Shown piece by piece: positions 1 to 8,073 of a DNA stretch of 64,000 nucleotides. Each line of letters starts with the position of its first letter. Positions within the stretch are counted from its first letter, which is position 1. A model generated the notes under the pieces. That model worked only from the letters and a program-made list of their open reading frames with translations. It searched no databases and had not been told where the DNA came from. The stretch comes from JAPPHA01 sp965220985 (GTDB taxonomy: Bacteria > Pseudomonadota > Alphaproteobacteria > Rhodobacterales > Rhodobacteraceae), in NCBI GenBank assembly GCA_965220985.1, contig OZ244854.1, positions 620,001 to 684,000 of the forward strand, in the 5' to 3' direction. The position numbers were made by a program, and so were the translations under genes.

Positions 1-297
1 GCCCGACAGTTCCGAGCGATAGCCCATGCCGCGCAGATAATGACAGAAGGTCGGCAAGTCGGCGTGGAACTCGCTCGCGTTGTCGTACATGCCGATGGAA
101 AAAGGCAGCCGCCCGGTATGCATCGACGCCCGCGAGGGCCCGCACATGGGCAGGTTGCAGTAGCAGTTTTCGAAGACGACGCCGCGATCCGCCAGAGCGC
201 GGATGTGCGGATCCTTCACGGTCGCGTTGCCATAGGCGGACAAGGCATTCGCGGCCATCTGGTCGGCCTGAATGATCAGTAAGTTCGGCTGCGTCAA
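1..297 (-). CDS. Sulfatase (choline-sulfatase-like), N-terminal part, cut by window edge
   Basis: Only the first 99 codons lie in the window. The frame starts at a TTG after a GGGGAAA stretch and opens with the PNLLIIQADQ block typical of the alkaline-phosphatase/sulfatase superfamily, whose Asp binds the metal. The sulfatase signature C-G-P-S-R lies at about residues 52-56; this Cys is normally converted to formylglycine and is the nucleophile. The family hydrolyses sulfate esters. There is no signal peptide, so a cytoplasmic enzyme acting on an imported substrate is likely. It lies downstream of tctC on the same strand, 72 bp away, which suggests that the transporter supplies a sulfated substrate. 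Choline sulfate is only one possibility. Confidence 0.85.
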   Translation of the reverse strand, partial: MTQPNLLIIQADQMAANALSAYGNATVKDPHIRALADRGVVFENCYCNLPMCGPSRASMHTGRLPFSIGMYDNASEFHADLPTFCHYLRGMGYRSELSG

Positions 298-324
298 CGC
301 GAGTTTCCCCAGAACAAGAGCGGC

Positions 325-346
325 CCGGCCGGCCTGCGCCGGCCGG
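325..346. terminator. GC-rich hairpin between tctC and the sulfatase gene
   Basis: A perfect 9-bp stem (CCGGCCGGC and GCCGGCCGG around a CTGC loop) lies between the end of tctC and the start of the sulfatase gene. No T-run follows on either strand, so it is more likely a 3'-end stabiliser or partial terminator that lets the binding protein be made in excess than a full Rho-independent terminator. Confidence 0.35.
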
Positions 347-369
347 TGCTCAGTTGCGTGAGCTTGCGC

Positions 370-1347
370 TCAGCGGACGACCAGCCCCAGTTTGTCGGCG
401 ATGACCCGAAAGCTGCTGAACTGCTTTTCGACAAAGGTCCGGGTATCGTCCATGGAGATCACGCTCGGCATGGAGCCGAGTTGCTGCACGGAATCGTTCC
501 ACGAGGCGTCATCTTTGAGCGCTTGCAGAACGCCGGTCCACTTCTCGACCGCCTCGTCGCTCATTCCCGGAGGTCCCCAAAGTCCCGACCAGCCGATGAC
601 GGCGTTCAGGTTGGGATGGCCAAGCTCTTCGGCGGTCGGCGTGTCAGCGATCTTGTCCACGCGTGTGGTTGTCGTGACCAGCAGCGGGCGCAGCTGACCG
701 CTCTCGATGGCGCCAATCAGTGCCGAGAGATTGTGGAAGGTGAAGTCGGTGTTTCCCGACACGACCGATGCGGTTGCGTTGCCGCCACCCTTGAATGGCA
801 CGTGGATGTGATTGTCGGCCGGCACGCCGAGGTCATCCAGCACCATCAGCGCAGCCATGTGCAGCAGCGTGCCAACGCCGGCCGAGGCATAGCTGAGCTT
901 TTCGTCGCCCCTCAGGGCCTCTGCCAGATCCTCGAAGGTCTGGTAGGGCGAGTCCGCGTTGACCACGATGGCGAACGGGTTGAACTCGACAATCCCGAGC
1001 ATTGTCCAGTCATCCCAGGTGTAGGGGATGGTCTCGTTCATCGCCGGAACGGTGGCTTGCGAACCGACTCGCGACATCAGCAGCTGATGACCGTCTTTCG
1101 GGCCCTTGTGCACCATCGTCGAGCCGGTGACGCCGGCGGCGCCGGTCTGGTTCACGACTAGGATTTCGCCGCCAACATACTCCGGCCCTTCGGTTGCGAT
1201 GATCCGCGCGGCAAGGTCCGCTGCACCGCCGGGACCGTACGGAACGACGATCTTGATCGGCTTTGTGGGATATTCCGCAACTGCGGGGCCAGCGACCATG
1301 GCCGCGGCGATTCCCAGCGTCACCGCCGTTTTACGTAGGAAATTCAT
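370..1347 (-). CDS. tctC: Tripartite tricarboxylate transporter substrate-binding protein (TctC/Bug family)
   Basis: Periplasmic solute-binding protein of 325 aa. The ATG at 1347 was chosen because GGGAGGT lies 6 bases upstream and gives a clean signal peptide: MNFLRKT, a hydrophobic core of about 15 residues, then AVA-E. A longer frame starting 33 codons further upstream lacks both. The mature part begins YPTKPIKIVVPYGPGG, the hallmark of Bug/TctC receptors, which bind carboxylated ligands in a Venus-flytrap fold. It is divergent from the ROK regulator and tctB-tctA, which supply the regulator and the membrane part. The ligand is unknown; the neighbouring sulfatase and TSUP exporter suggest a sulfated or sulfonated acid. 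Confidence 0.93.
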   Translation of the reverse strand: MNFLRKTAVTLGIAAAMVAGPAVAEYPTKPIKIVVPYGPGGAADLAARIIATEGPEYVGGEILVVNQTGAAGVTGSTMVHKGPKDGHQLLMSRVGSQATVPAMNETIPYTWDDWTMLGIVEFNPFAIVVNADSPYQTFEDLAEALRGDEKLSYASAGVGTLLHMAALMVLDDLGVPADNHIHVPFKGGGNATASVVSGNTDFTFHNLSALIGAIESGQLRPLLVTTTTRVDKIADTPTAEELGHPNLNAVIGWSGLWGPPGMSDEAVEKWTGVLQALKDDASWNDSVQQLGSMPSVISMDDTRTFVEKQFSSFRVIADKLGLVVR

Positions 1348-1383
1348 TTGGTTACCTCCCATGTCTTTCGATTTCGTGTCGAT

Positions 1384-1437
1384 TTGCTCTTGCGAACACG
1401 ACGTGTATATATTATTTGTTTGCAGCAAGCAAACAAA
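1384..1437 (+). promoter_or_regulatory. Divergent tctC/ROK promoter region with a perfect inverted-repeat operator
   Basis: Bases 1415-1437 form a perfect dyad: TTTGTTTGC, a 5-base spacer, GCAAACAAA. It lies 11 bases before the ROK start and just after a plausible promoter (TTGCTC at 1384, TATATT at 1408, 18-bp spacing). Its place between tctC and the ROK gene makes it the best candidate for the ROK protein's own operator, controlling both directions. The dyad is seen directly; the promoter boxes are a weaker reading. Confidence 0.55.
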
Positions 1438-1448
1438 GGAATGCATGG

Positions 1449-2639
1449 ATGCGAGGTTCGATCAAGCCGATCGATCAGGGGCTTCACAGCCGTCAGGCGG
1501 TTCTCGAGACCATTCTGAGGTCGCCCGGCATCTCGCGCACGGCGCTTGCCGAAACCGTTGGCTTGAACATCGCCAGCGTGTCCCGCATCACGCGCAACTT
1601 GATCGAGGCCGGGCTGATCGTCGAAACCGAGAGCTACGGCCCCAGCGATCGCCCCGGGCGGCGGTTTGTCGGGCTGAAGCCCCGTGGCGAAGGGGGATAC
1701 GTGATCGGCATTGCGATCAACGCCTTCAGCCAGACCGTGACTCTCGCCGATCTCAGCAATTCGAAGATCGACGAATGGGTCTCGCCCGAAGCGCTTGGAC
1801 CGAATGGCGATGCGTTTCTGCGGTCGTGCCTCGCGAAAGCCGCCGAAATGGTCAAAACGCATGTTTTGGACCGTCGGCGCCTGCTCGGCGTGGGCATCGC
1901 GGTTGCCGGCGAGGTGAACGCGCCTCATGGCCTCATCCAGACGGCTCCCCTTCTCGGTTGGAGCGCGAACGTGGACGTGGCCCGACTGGTGGACGAGATT
2001 CTTGGCGTCCCGTTCGTTCTGTCAACGCCCCCAAAGGCGATGAATGTCGCGGACGCCGACATTGGACTGGGGCAGGACATCAGGAATCTGGCCACGCTCA
2101 ACTGCAGCCTTGGCTACGGCATCGGCGTGCGGTGGAGATCTGACACCGGCGGCACGCTCGAATACGGACGGATCATCACCGAGAGCAAGATGCCCGGAGG
2201 TGGCGATCTGCCGCTGTCGCATTCCTGCGGAGGGCGCGCCGTTCTTCGGCAAACCCATGGTTCCGAGATGATCAAGAACACGCCGGATTCCCAGCTCGGC
2301 CTGATTCTGATGGACTTGATCAAGAAGTCCGAGCACGATGCAGAACTGCAGGACTCGTTCCGGCAAACCGGTGATCTTGCGGCAAGGCACCTGGCCCTGG
2401 TCATCGAGCTTTGCCGGCCGGACCGGCTGCTCCTGGTCGGACCGATGGTCGAGTCGGTCGATTTTGTCGAAGGCTTCCGTATGGCGCTTGCGGATGCACT
2501 TGCTGGCCTGACCTCGCAACCGGAGGTCGTGTGCTCCGACATGACGCCTGCACGGGCCAGCCGGTGGTTGGCACTGAAGGGGAACCTCGCAACGGCGGTT
2601 CAGAGTCTGGATGCTCTCGCAACCGGGAAAGCGGCGTGA
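1449..2639 (+). CDS. ROK-family transcriptional regulator
   Basis: 396-aa protein with an N-terminal winged helix-turn-helix (about residues 15-60, RQAVLETILRSPGISRTAL then a recognition helix with SVSRITRNL) followed by a ROK sugar-kinase-like domain (from about residue 75, GGYVIGIAINAF). ROK regulators such as NagC and XylR bind a sugar or derivative and release operator DNA. The zinc-binding CxCGxxGC motif is degenerate here: only SCGG is left near residue 260. The ATG at 1449 was chosen for the AAAGGA 8 bases upstream. Its stop overlaps the GTG of tctB (GTGA), so regulator and transporter are co-translated. The effector is unknown. Confidence 0.85.
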   Translation: MRGSIKPIDQGLHSRQAVLETILRSPGISRTALAETVGLNIASVSRITRNLIEAGLIVETESYGPSDRPGRRFVGLKPRGEGGYVIGIAINAFSQTVTLADLSNSKIDEWVSPEALGPNGDAFLRSCLAKAAEMVKTHVLDRRRLLGVGIAVAGEVNAPHGLIQTAPLLGWSANVDVARLVDEILGVPFVLSTPPKAMNVADADIGLGQDIRNLATLNCSLGYGIGVRWRSDTGGTLEYGRIITESKMPGGGDLPLSHSCGGRAVLRQTHGSEMIKNTPDSQLGLILMDLIKKSEHDAELQDSFRQTGDLAARHLALVIELCRPDRLLLVGPMVESVDFVEGFRMALADALAGLTSQPEVVCSDMTPARASRWLALKGNLATAVQSLDALATGKAA

Positions 2640-3148
2640 AACAAGCACGGAAAAAGGACCTCGCGAGCGGCGTGCTGTTTTGTGCGATCGGCGTGCTCGC
2701 AATGTTTGTCCTCATCCCTTTCGGTGTTCAGGTTCCCTCGACCGTCAAGATTCGCGCATTATCGCCGGACTTCTGGCCGATCCTGATCTCCGGCGCTGTC
2801 ATCCTCGCTGCCCTCGCCTTGATCTTCGAGGCGTGGTTCATGCCGTCGCAACCGTCGGGCGAAGACGACGCTCTGGATTCCACGGAATTCGAGCTTGACG
2901 CTGCCCCGGCCGCACTTCGCACCGGTCTGCTCATCCTTGGCCTCTTTGCCTTTTATCTGAGCCTGGCAACGCTTGGCGTGGTGGCTGCCTCGATCGTTCT
3001 CCTGGTCGCGTTGATGTTGCTGTTCGGCGAACGCCGCCCGGTGTTGATCGGGGCGCTCGGCATCGGCACGCCGATCCTGCTGTACCTGTTCTTCCGACAT
3101 GTCGCGAGCGTCCCGATCCCGCTCGGGATGTTTGAATTCCTGGCTTGA
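2636..3148 (+). CDS. tctB: Tripartite tricarboxylate transporter small membrane subunit TctB
   Basis: 170 aa, starting at a GTG that overlaps the ROK stop codon. Four hydrophobic segments are visible: residues about 8-28, 45-65, 100-120 and 130-150. A short acidic loop (GEDDALDSTEFELD) lies between the second and third. This is the usual TctB size and layout. It forms the membrane complex with TctA, 6 bp downstream, and works with the periplasmic TctC coded divergently to import a carboxylate-type solute using an ion gradient. Confidence 0.85.
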   Translation: MKQARKKDLASGVLFCAIGVLAMFVLIPFGVQVPSTVKIRALSPDFWPILISGAVILAALALIFEAWFMPSQPSGEDDALDSTEFELDAAPAALRTGLLILGLFAFYLSLATLGVVAASIVLLVALMLLFGERRPVLIGALGIGTPILLYLFFRHVASVPIPLGMFEFLA

Positions 3149-3154
3149 GGCGAA

Positions 3155-4660
3155 ATGGACACGGTACTTCAGGCTTTCTCGGTTTTCCTCAGCATCGAGA
3201 ACATTCTCGTCATCGGCATTGGCGTGGCCATCGGCACGGTGATCGGCGCCATTCCGGGCATGACCACGCCCATGGGCGTGGCGCTCGCCCTGCCCTTCAC
3301 CTTCACGATGCAGCCCGTGACCGGCATTCTCCTGCTTTTGGGGGTCTACAAGGGCGGACTTTACGGGGGGTCGCTGACCGCGATTCTGATCAAGACGCCC
3401 GGAACGCCTGCGGCATCCTGCACCGTGCTCGACGGCTACCCGCTCAGCCAGAAAGGAAAAGCCCGAAAGGCGCTCGACATCGCTCTCTATGCGTCGTGCA
3501 CCGCGGATCTGATTTCCAACCTGTCGCTGATCTTGTTCGCGGGCGTGCTTGCGGCGTTTGCGCTGCGGTTCGGCCCGCCAGAGTTCTTCACTCTCATCGT
3601 GTTCTCCCTCACGATCATCGCTGGCGTATCGGGGCCAAGCCTCGCGAAAGGCATTCTCTCGGCCTGCCTCGGGCTGATCCTCGCCACCATCGGCTTCGAT
3701 CTCGTCTACGGGACCGAGAGGTTCATCTTCGGCAACTACAACCTGATGGCCGGATTGAATTTCATACCGGTCCTCATCGGCCTCTTCGCCCTGCCGGAAA
3801 TCATCAACCGCGCCCGATTCCGCCCACGACCGGGCACCTGGCGCGACCAGGACCTGGGATCGGGCGCGAGCTTTGCGGAATACAAGGGCGTCTTCAGATC
3901 GATATTCCGGGGCAGCATTTTCGGCGTCATCCTCGGTGCCATTCCGGGCATCGGAGGGGCGCCTGCCGCGTTTCTGTCCTATTCCGAGGCACGACGAAAA
4001 TCCAAGAACCCTGACGAGTTCGGCAAGGGCGCGATCGAAGGCGTCGCCGCCGCCGAGGCCGGCAACAACGGGGTGGCCGGGGCCACGATGATCCCGTTGC
4101 TCGCACTGGGCATTCCCGGCGATGTCATCACAGCCGTGATTCTGGGCGCTTTCATGATCCACGGGCTGCGCCCGGGGCCGATCCTCTTCGACCAGAACCT
4201 GCCGATGATTTACGCGCTGTTCATGGGTATCCTGCTCAGCTCGGCCTATCTGTTCATCGTCGGGAAGGTCGCCATTCGCTTCTTCAGCAGACTGGCGACC
4301 GTCCCCAATCGCATCCTCTATCCGATCGTCTTCGTGCTCTGCGTTTACGGAGCCTATGCGGTCAACAACAACCTGTTCGACATCCTGGTCATGCTTTGCA
4401 TGGGTCTGGTCGGCTACGCGATGATGCGACTCGACATTCCTGTTGCGCCGTTTCTGATCGCCTATGTTCTTGGCCCGCTGCTTGAGGACAACTTCCGGCA
4501 AGCGCTTCTCCTGGCCGACGGCGACTACTCGATCTTCGTTCGCAACGAGATCACGATCGTCTTCTGGATTCTGACCTGCCTGTCGATCTTCGTTCTGATT
4601 CGAAGCCGCATTCGGGCTGCGCGGACGGGCAAGTCATCCGTTCTGACTACCGGGGGATAG
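3155..4660 (+). CDS. tctA: Tripartite tricarboxylate transporter large permease TctA
   Basis: 501-aa polytopic membrane protein with about 11-12 hydrophobic segments. It carries the TctA signatures GAIPGMTTPMGVALALPF near residue 35 and the second half-repeat GAIPGIGGAPAAFLSY near residue 265, the inverted-repeat pair that lines the substrate path in this family. GAGGCG lies just upstream of the ATG. Together with TctB and TctC it forms a secondary transporter. The length is normal for the family. Confidence 0.95.
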   Translation: MDTVLQAFSVFLSIENILVIGIGVAIGTVIGAIPGMTTPMGVALALPFTFTMQPVTGILLLLGVYKGGLYGGSLTAILIKTPGTPAASCTVLDGYPLSQKGKARKALDIALYASCTADLISNLSLILFAGVLAAFALRFGPPEFFTLIVFSLTIIAGVSGPSLAKGILSACLGLILATIGFDLVYGTERFIFGNYNLMAGLNFIPVLIGLFALPEIINRARFRPRPGTWRDQDLGSGASFAEYKGVFRSIFRGSIFGVILGAIPGIGGAPAAFLSYSEARRKSKNPDEFGKGAIEGVAAAEAGNNGVAGATMIPLLALGIPGDVITAVILGAFMIHGLRPGPILFDQNLPMIYALFMGILLSSAYLFIVGKVAIRFFSRLATVPNRILYPIVFVLCVYGAYAVNNNLFDILVMLCMGLVGYAMMRLDIPVAPFLIAYVLGPLLEDNFRQALLLADGDYSIFVRNEITIVFWILTCLSIFVLIRSRIRAARTGKSSVLTTGG

Positions 4661-4665
4661 GCAAG

Positions 4666-6495
4666 GTGTTCGCAGACCCGGCGCCATTGGGAGCAAGGCT
4701 GTTCTCGTTTGCCGTGATCTCCGACACGCATGTCAACCCGGATGAAGACGCCTGCAACTCGCCCTTCCCGGTGAACTTGCGGGCAAACAGGCGATTCCGC
4801 CACGTGATTGCGGATATCAACGAGCGCGAGGTCGAACTTGTCTTCCATCTCGGGGACCTGGTTCACCCGGTGCCCGGTGTCGGATCAATGTATTCGGAGG
4901 CAGCAGCCGCATACCGGTCGATCGTCTCCAATCTGACGGTGCCAATTCACCATGTTCCCGGGAATCACGACATCGGCGACACGCCGATCAGCGGCGGACC
5001 AACCACGCGAACGACGACATCGACGATCGCGGCCTGGACCAGGGAGTTTGGCGCCCAGTATCAGAGCGTTTCGCACAAGGGCATCAAGTTTGTCCTTCTG
5101 AACGCGCAACTCATCAATTCCGGTTTGCCGGACGAGGCGCTGCAGCGCGAATTCGCGGAAGCGGAACTGGGCAGCGCCGGAAGCGACCGGCGCATGCTGC
5201 TGCTGCACCATCCTGCGTATCTCTGTCATCCGAAGGAAGCTCCGCACTACGACAACACCGATCCACCGGGCCGCGACTGGTTGCTGGGCCTTCTTGCCAG
5301 GCACGACATCGAGGCCATGTTCAGCGGGCACGCACACAACTTCTGGTACGACCGACACGGGACGACCGACTTCTACCTTGCGCCGTCCACGTGTTTCGTG
5401 CGGCAGGACTATTCCGAGATGGCCCGCGCGAGGCCGGGCAACGACACGGAGTTCGGCCGGAATGACGCGGCAAAGCTCGGCTACTTGATCGTGAACGTCC
5501 ACGAAGCCGGACACTCCATGCAGTTCGTCCGCACTCACGGCGCGGAATTGGGCCCCGATGAAACCCCTGCACCTGCCTCCGTGCTGGCACCGACGCCAAG
5601 AGAAAACGCGGCTCCCACGATCGGCTTCGATCTCAGGCAGAACTGGGCTGAAATTTCGGAAGTCGCCCCGAGCGGCGGGCTTGACGAGTTCGACCGCAAG
5701 CAGGTTCGGAACGACTATCACCTGCTGGCACTGATCGAAATGGGGGTGCGCGATGTGCGGATCCCGCTCATGGACCTGCGCGATACCGTACGGCGTCAGC
5801 GACTGGCGAGCCTCTGTCACTTGGGATTGCGGCCAACGCTTTTCGGCTTCGGCGTCCCATCAGAAACCGACCTTGCGTTGATGGAGAAGTCAGCCGAACA
5901 CTTGGTCGATTGGGAAATGGCGGTCGACTGGCACGAACTCGATGCAATGAAACCTCTTGTTTCGGAGGCGCACGAACGGACCGGCTTGCCCATCTATCTT
6001 TCGCGAATGCGATCGAAGGCCGATCTTTCGGGTGGTTCGACCTATTTCCACGTCATCAACCACGGGTTTTCGCCGACCGATGCCGAGATGCTGTCACAGG
6101 TGGCAGGCATGAAGGATATCGGCGTCAGGGGAGCGGTCTTCCGGCTGGGCAACCAGGAACCCGTCAAGGAAACACTGGCGCGGATTTCCGGCGCGGTTTC
6201 GTCACGTGGCCTGCTGGCTTCGGTGCATTTGCGCGTGGCCGGCGACAATCCGGCGCTGGCGCATACCGATCATGACGAGACCTGCGCACGCGCGCTGGAG
6301 GCGATCAATGCACTGCGGGATTCGGATAACCTGCGCGTGTTCTGCGATTCGCTGGTTGACAACGACCGGGGTTATTTCGTGCGCAAGGGCGCCATCGACC
6401 GAACGGGCAACCCGAACAGGCTGCTGGAAGTGGTCAAGGCCAGCAATGCAGCCGCTGGCAGGCAGGCATCTCTCGGCGAGCGACGCACAGGGTGA
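4666..6495 (+). CDS. Calcineurin-like metallophosphoesterase fused to a C-terminal TIM-barrel-like domain
   Basis: 609 aa from a GTG 5 bp after tctA. Residues about 10-290 carry the full metallophosphoesterase motif set: D20-T-H22, HLGDLVH near 65, GNHD at 99-102 and GHAH at 221-224, which normally hold two metal ions and cleave phosphoesters. Residues about 315-600 are unlike any phosphoesterase extension I know. They read as alternating strands and helices (GVRDVRIPLMDLRDTV, LGLRPTLFGFG, TGLPIYLSRMRS, GVRGAVFRLG, LLASVHLRVAG), which suggests a TIM barrel. There is no signal peptide. Position in the tct operon suggests action on an imported compound. The hydrolase motifs are certain; the barrel assignment is inference. 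Confidence 0.75.
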   Translation: MFADPAPLGARLFSFAVISDTHVNPDEDACNSPFPVNLRANRRFRHVIADINEREVELVFHLGDLVHPVPGVGSMYSEAAAAYRSIVSNLTVPIHHVPGNHDIGDTPISGGPTTRTTTSTIAAWTREFGAQYQSVSHKGIKFVLLNAQLINSGLPDEALQREFAEAELGSAGSDRRMLLLHHPAYLCHPKEAPHYDNTDPPGRDWLLGLLARHDIEAMFSGHAHNFWYDRHGTTDFYLAPSTCFVRQDYSEMARARPGNDTEFGRNDAAKLGYLIVNVHEAGHSMQFVRTHGAELGPDETPAPASVLAPTPRENAAPTIGFDLRQNWAEISEVAPSGGLDEFDRKQVRNDYHLLALIEMGVRDVRIPLMDLRDTVRRQRLASLCHLGLRPTLFGFGVPSETDLALMEKSAEHLVDWEMAVDWHELDAMKPLVSEAHERTGLPIYLSRMRSKADLSGGSTYFHVINHGFSPTDAEMLSQVAGMKDIGVRGAVFRLGNQEPVKETLARISGAVSSRGLLASVHLRVAGDNPALAHTDHDETCARALEAINALRDSDNLRVFCDSLVDNDRGYFVRKGAIDRTGNPNRLLEVVKASNAAAGRQASLGERRTG

Positions 6496-6498
6496 TCC

Positions 6499-7245
6499 GT
6501 GCCCGATCTGACTGAATTTGCAATTCTTTTTGTCCTGTTCGCTCTCGCAGGGTTCGTGAAAGGCGTGGTCGGAATCGGCATCCCGCCGCTTCTTCTTGGT
6601 GTTCTGACGTTCATCTACGACCCAAGGTACACCGTTTCGCTGATCGTGGTTCCGATCGTTGCCAGCAACGCGCGCCAGGCCCTGCGGGGCGGAAGTGCCG
6701 TTTCAATCCTGAAAAAACACCTGTGGTTTCTCCCAATCGCGTCTTTGACGATCGTCGCGTCGGCCTATTTTGCGGGCGACATTCCGACCCCGACGCTGTT
6801 CATCATCATCGGATGCGCGATGGCGCTGTTCGCGTTGACCTCGCTGTTCGACAGGGTCCCGCCGATCTCGTCCCGGTGGGTCCGGCCGGTGCAGGTCCTG
6901 TCCGCGCTGACCAGCGGATTGCTCGGCGGCATCACCGGCATCTGGGGTCCGCCAATGCTGGTTTATCTCCTGTCCCTGAGGTTGCCCGCTGTCGAGCTCA
7001 TCCAGACCATCGGGGTGTTCTTTTTCTGCCTGTCCCTGTCGATGGGAATCGGGCTGGTGTTTTCCGGCGATCTGACAATCGGGATCGCCGTGCTGTCATT
7101 GTTTCTCACCATTCCGGTGTTTCTTGGAATGCGCCCGGGAGAGCGTTTTCGGGAGAGCCTTGGCGACGCGCGATTTCAGCGGTGGTTTCTGTTCGCGTTT
7201 CTGATCCTTGGGCTGAATCTGATCCGGAGGGGTCTGTTTGCCTGA
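6499..7245 (+). CDS. TSUP-family transporter (sulfite exporter TauE/SafE-like)
   Basis: 248-aa integral membrane protein starting at GTG, 3 bp after the phosphoesterase. The opening segment ALAGFVKGVVGIGIPPLLLG and the mid-protein repeat SGLLGGITGIWGPPMLVYLL are the duplicated glycine-rich motifs of the TauE/SafE (TSUP) family. About eight hydrophobic segments are present. TSUP proteins move sulfite, sulfonates, sulfoacetate or similar anions. In an operon linked to a sulfatase and a tripartite importer, a role in exporting a sulfur oxyanion end product fits, but the substrate cannot be read from sequence. Confidence 0.85.
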   Translation: MPDLTEFAILFVLFALAGFVKGVVGIGIPPLLLGVLTFIYDPRYTVSLIVVPIVASNARQALRGGSAVSILKKHLWFLPIASLTIVASAYFAGDIPTPTLFIIIGCAMALFALTSLFDRVPPISSRWVRPVQVLSALTSGLLGGITGIWGPPMLVYLLSLRLPAVELIQTIGVFFFCLSLSMGIGLVFSGDLTIGIAVLSLFLTIPVFLGMRPGERFRESLGDARFQRWFLFAFLILGLNLIRRGLFA

Positions 7246-7515
7246 GTGACCGATGAACAGCTCCGCTCTTCCCGCGATCGGCTCCTCGCCCTGTGTTCTT
7301 CAATCCAGCCCCTGTCGTGGACTCGTCACGGCTTCGCAAAGCCAGCAACGTGGCCGCGAGTTCAAGCAACCGCGTTTCCACCGCGTGTCTTGAAGCGCAT
7401 CGCGGGAACAAGCCAAGGCGCGCAATCCAGCGACACAAATCGTTGATGAACCTGCACGAGACAGGTAAGCCTTCTTGCGTGAATTCCCCGAATCGCGAAA
7501 CCAGAGGGATGCGTG

Positions 7516-8004
7516 ATGGACAAGGTTCCCATGACCGAGCCCGGCTACAAGGCTCTTGTTGCCGAAATGAACACTCTGAAATCGGACCAGCGTCCCGCGA
7601 TCATCAAGGCAATTGCCGAGGCGCGCGAACATGGGGATCTGTCGGAGAATGCCGAGTATCACGCGGCAAAGGAACAGCAGGGGCTGATCGAAGGCAGGAT
7701 CAGGGAGCTCGAATCCCTCATCGGTCGGGCCGAGGTCATCGACGTGACCAGCCTGTCGGGGCCTGTCAGGTTCGGCGCAACCGTGATTCTGCAAAAGATC
7801 GATGAAGAGACGGGCCGGGAAACTGGCAAACCGGCGACATATCAGATCGTCAGCGAGCCAGAGGCTGACCTCAAAATAGGCAGGATCAGCATCAAGTCAC
7901 CAATGGGACGCGCGTTGATCGGAAAATCAGAGGGCGATGAAGTTGAGGTCACGACGCCGCAAGGCGAACGGTACTACGAGGTCATGAGCATTCGCTATAT
8001 CTGA
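7516..8004 (+). CDS. greA: Transcription elongation factor GreA
   Basis: 162 aa. The ATG at 7516 is preferred over the GTG one codon earlier because GAGGG lies 7 bases before it. Residues 1-75 form the antiparallel coiled coil, with the acidic tip GDLSENAEYHAAKEQQ that inserts into the RNA polymerase secondary channel and stimulates cleavage of backtracked RNA. Residues 80-160 form the FKBP-like domain (ISIKSPMGRALIGKSEGDEVEV). It appears monocistronic. The 270 bases upstream (7246-7515) hold no convincing gene and should contain its promoter. It converges on moeA. Confidence 0.97.
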   Translation: MDKVPMTEPGYKALVAEMNTLKSDQRPAIIKAIAEAREHGDLSENAEYHAAKEQQGLIEGRIRELESLIGRAEVIDVTSLSGPVRFGATVILQKIDEETGRETGKPATYQIVSEPEADLKIGRISIKSPMGRALIGKSEGDEVEVTTPQGERYYEVMSIRYI

Positions 8005-8073
8005 TCCTGACCGGCCTTCGCGGAGGGTTCATCGCGGGTACCATGCATCAATGATCGGCGCTGCTGGATCGCG

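Noticed and set aside
346..1161. 271-codon plus-strand frame opposite tctC
   Set aside because: Shadow of the tctC gene, which has its own signal peptide and ribosome site.
2759..4501. 580-codon open frame on the minus strand opposite tctB and tctA
   Set aside because: It is the antisense shadow of real GC-rich genes with membrane codons; its sequence is highly charged and low in complexity, and no ribosome site or family is seen.
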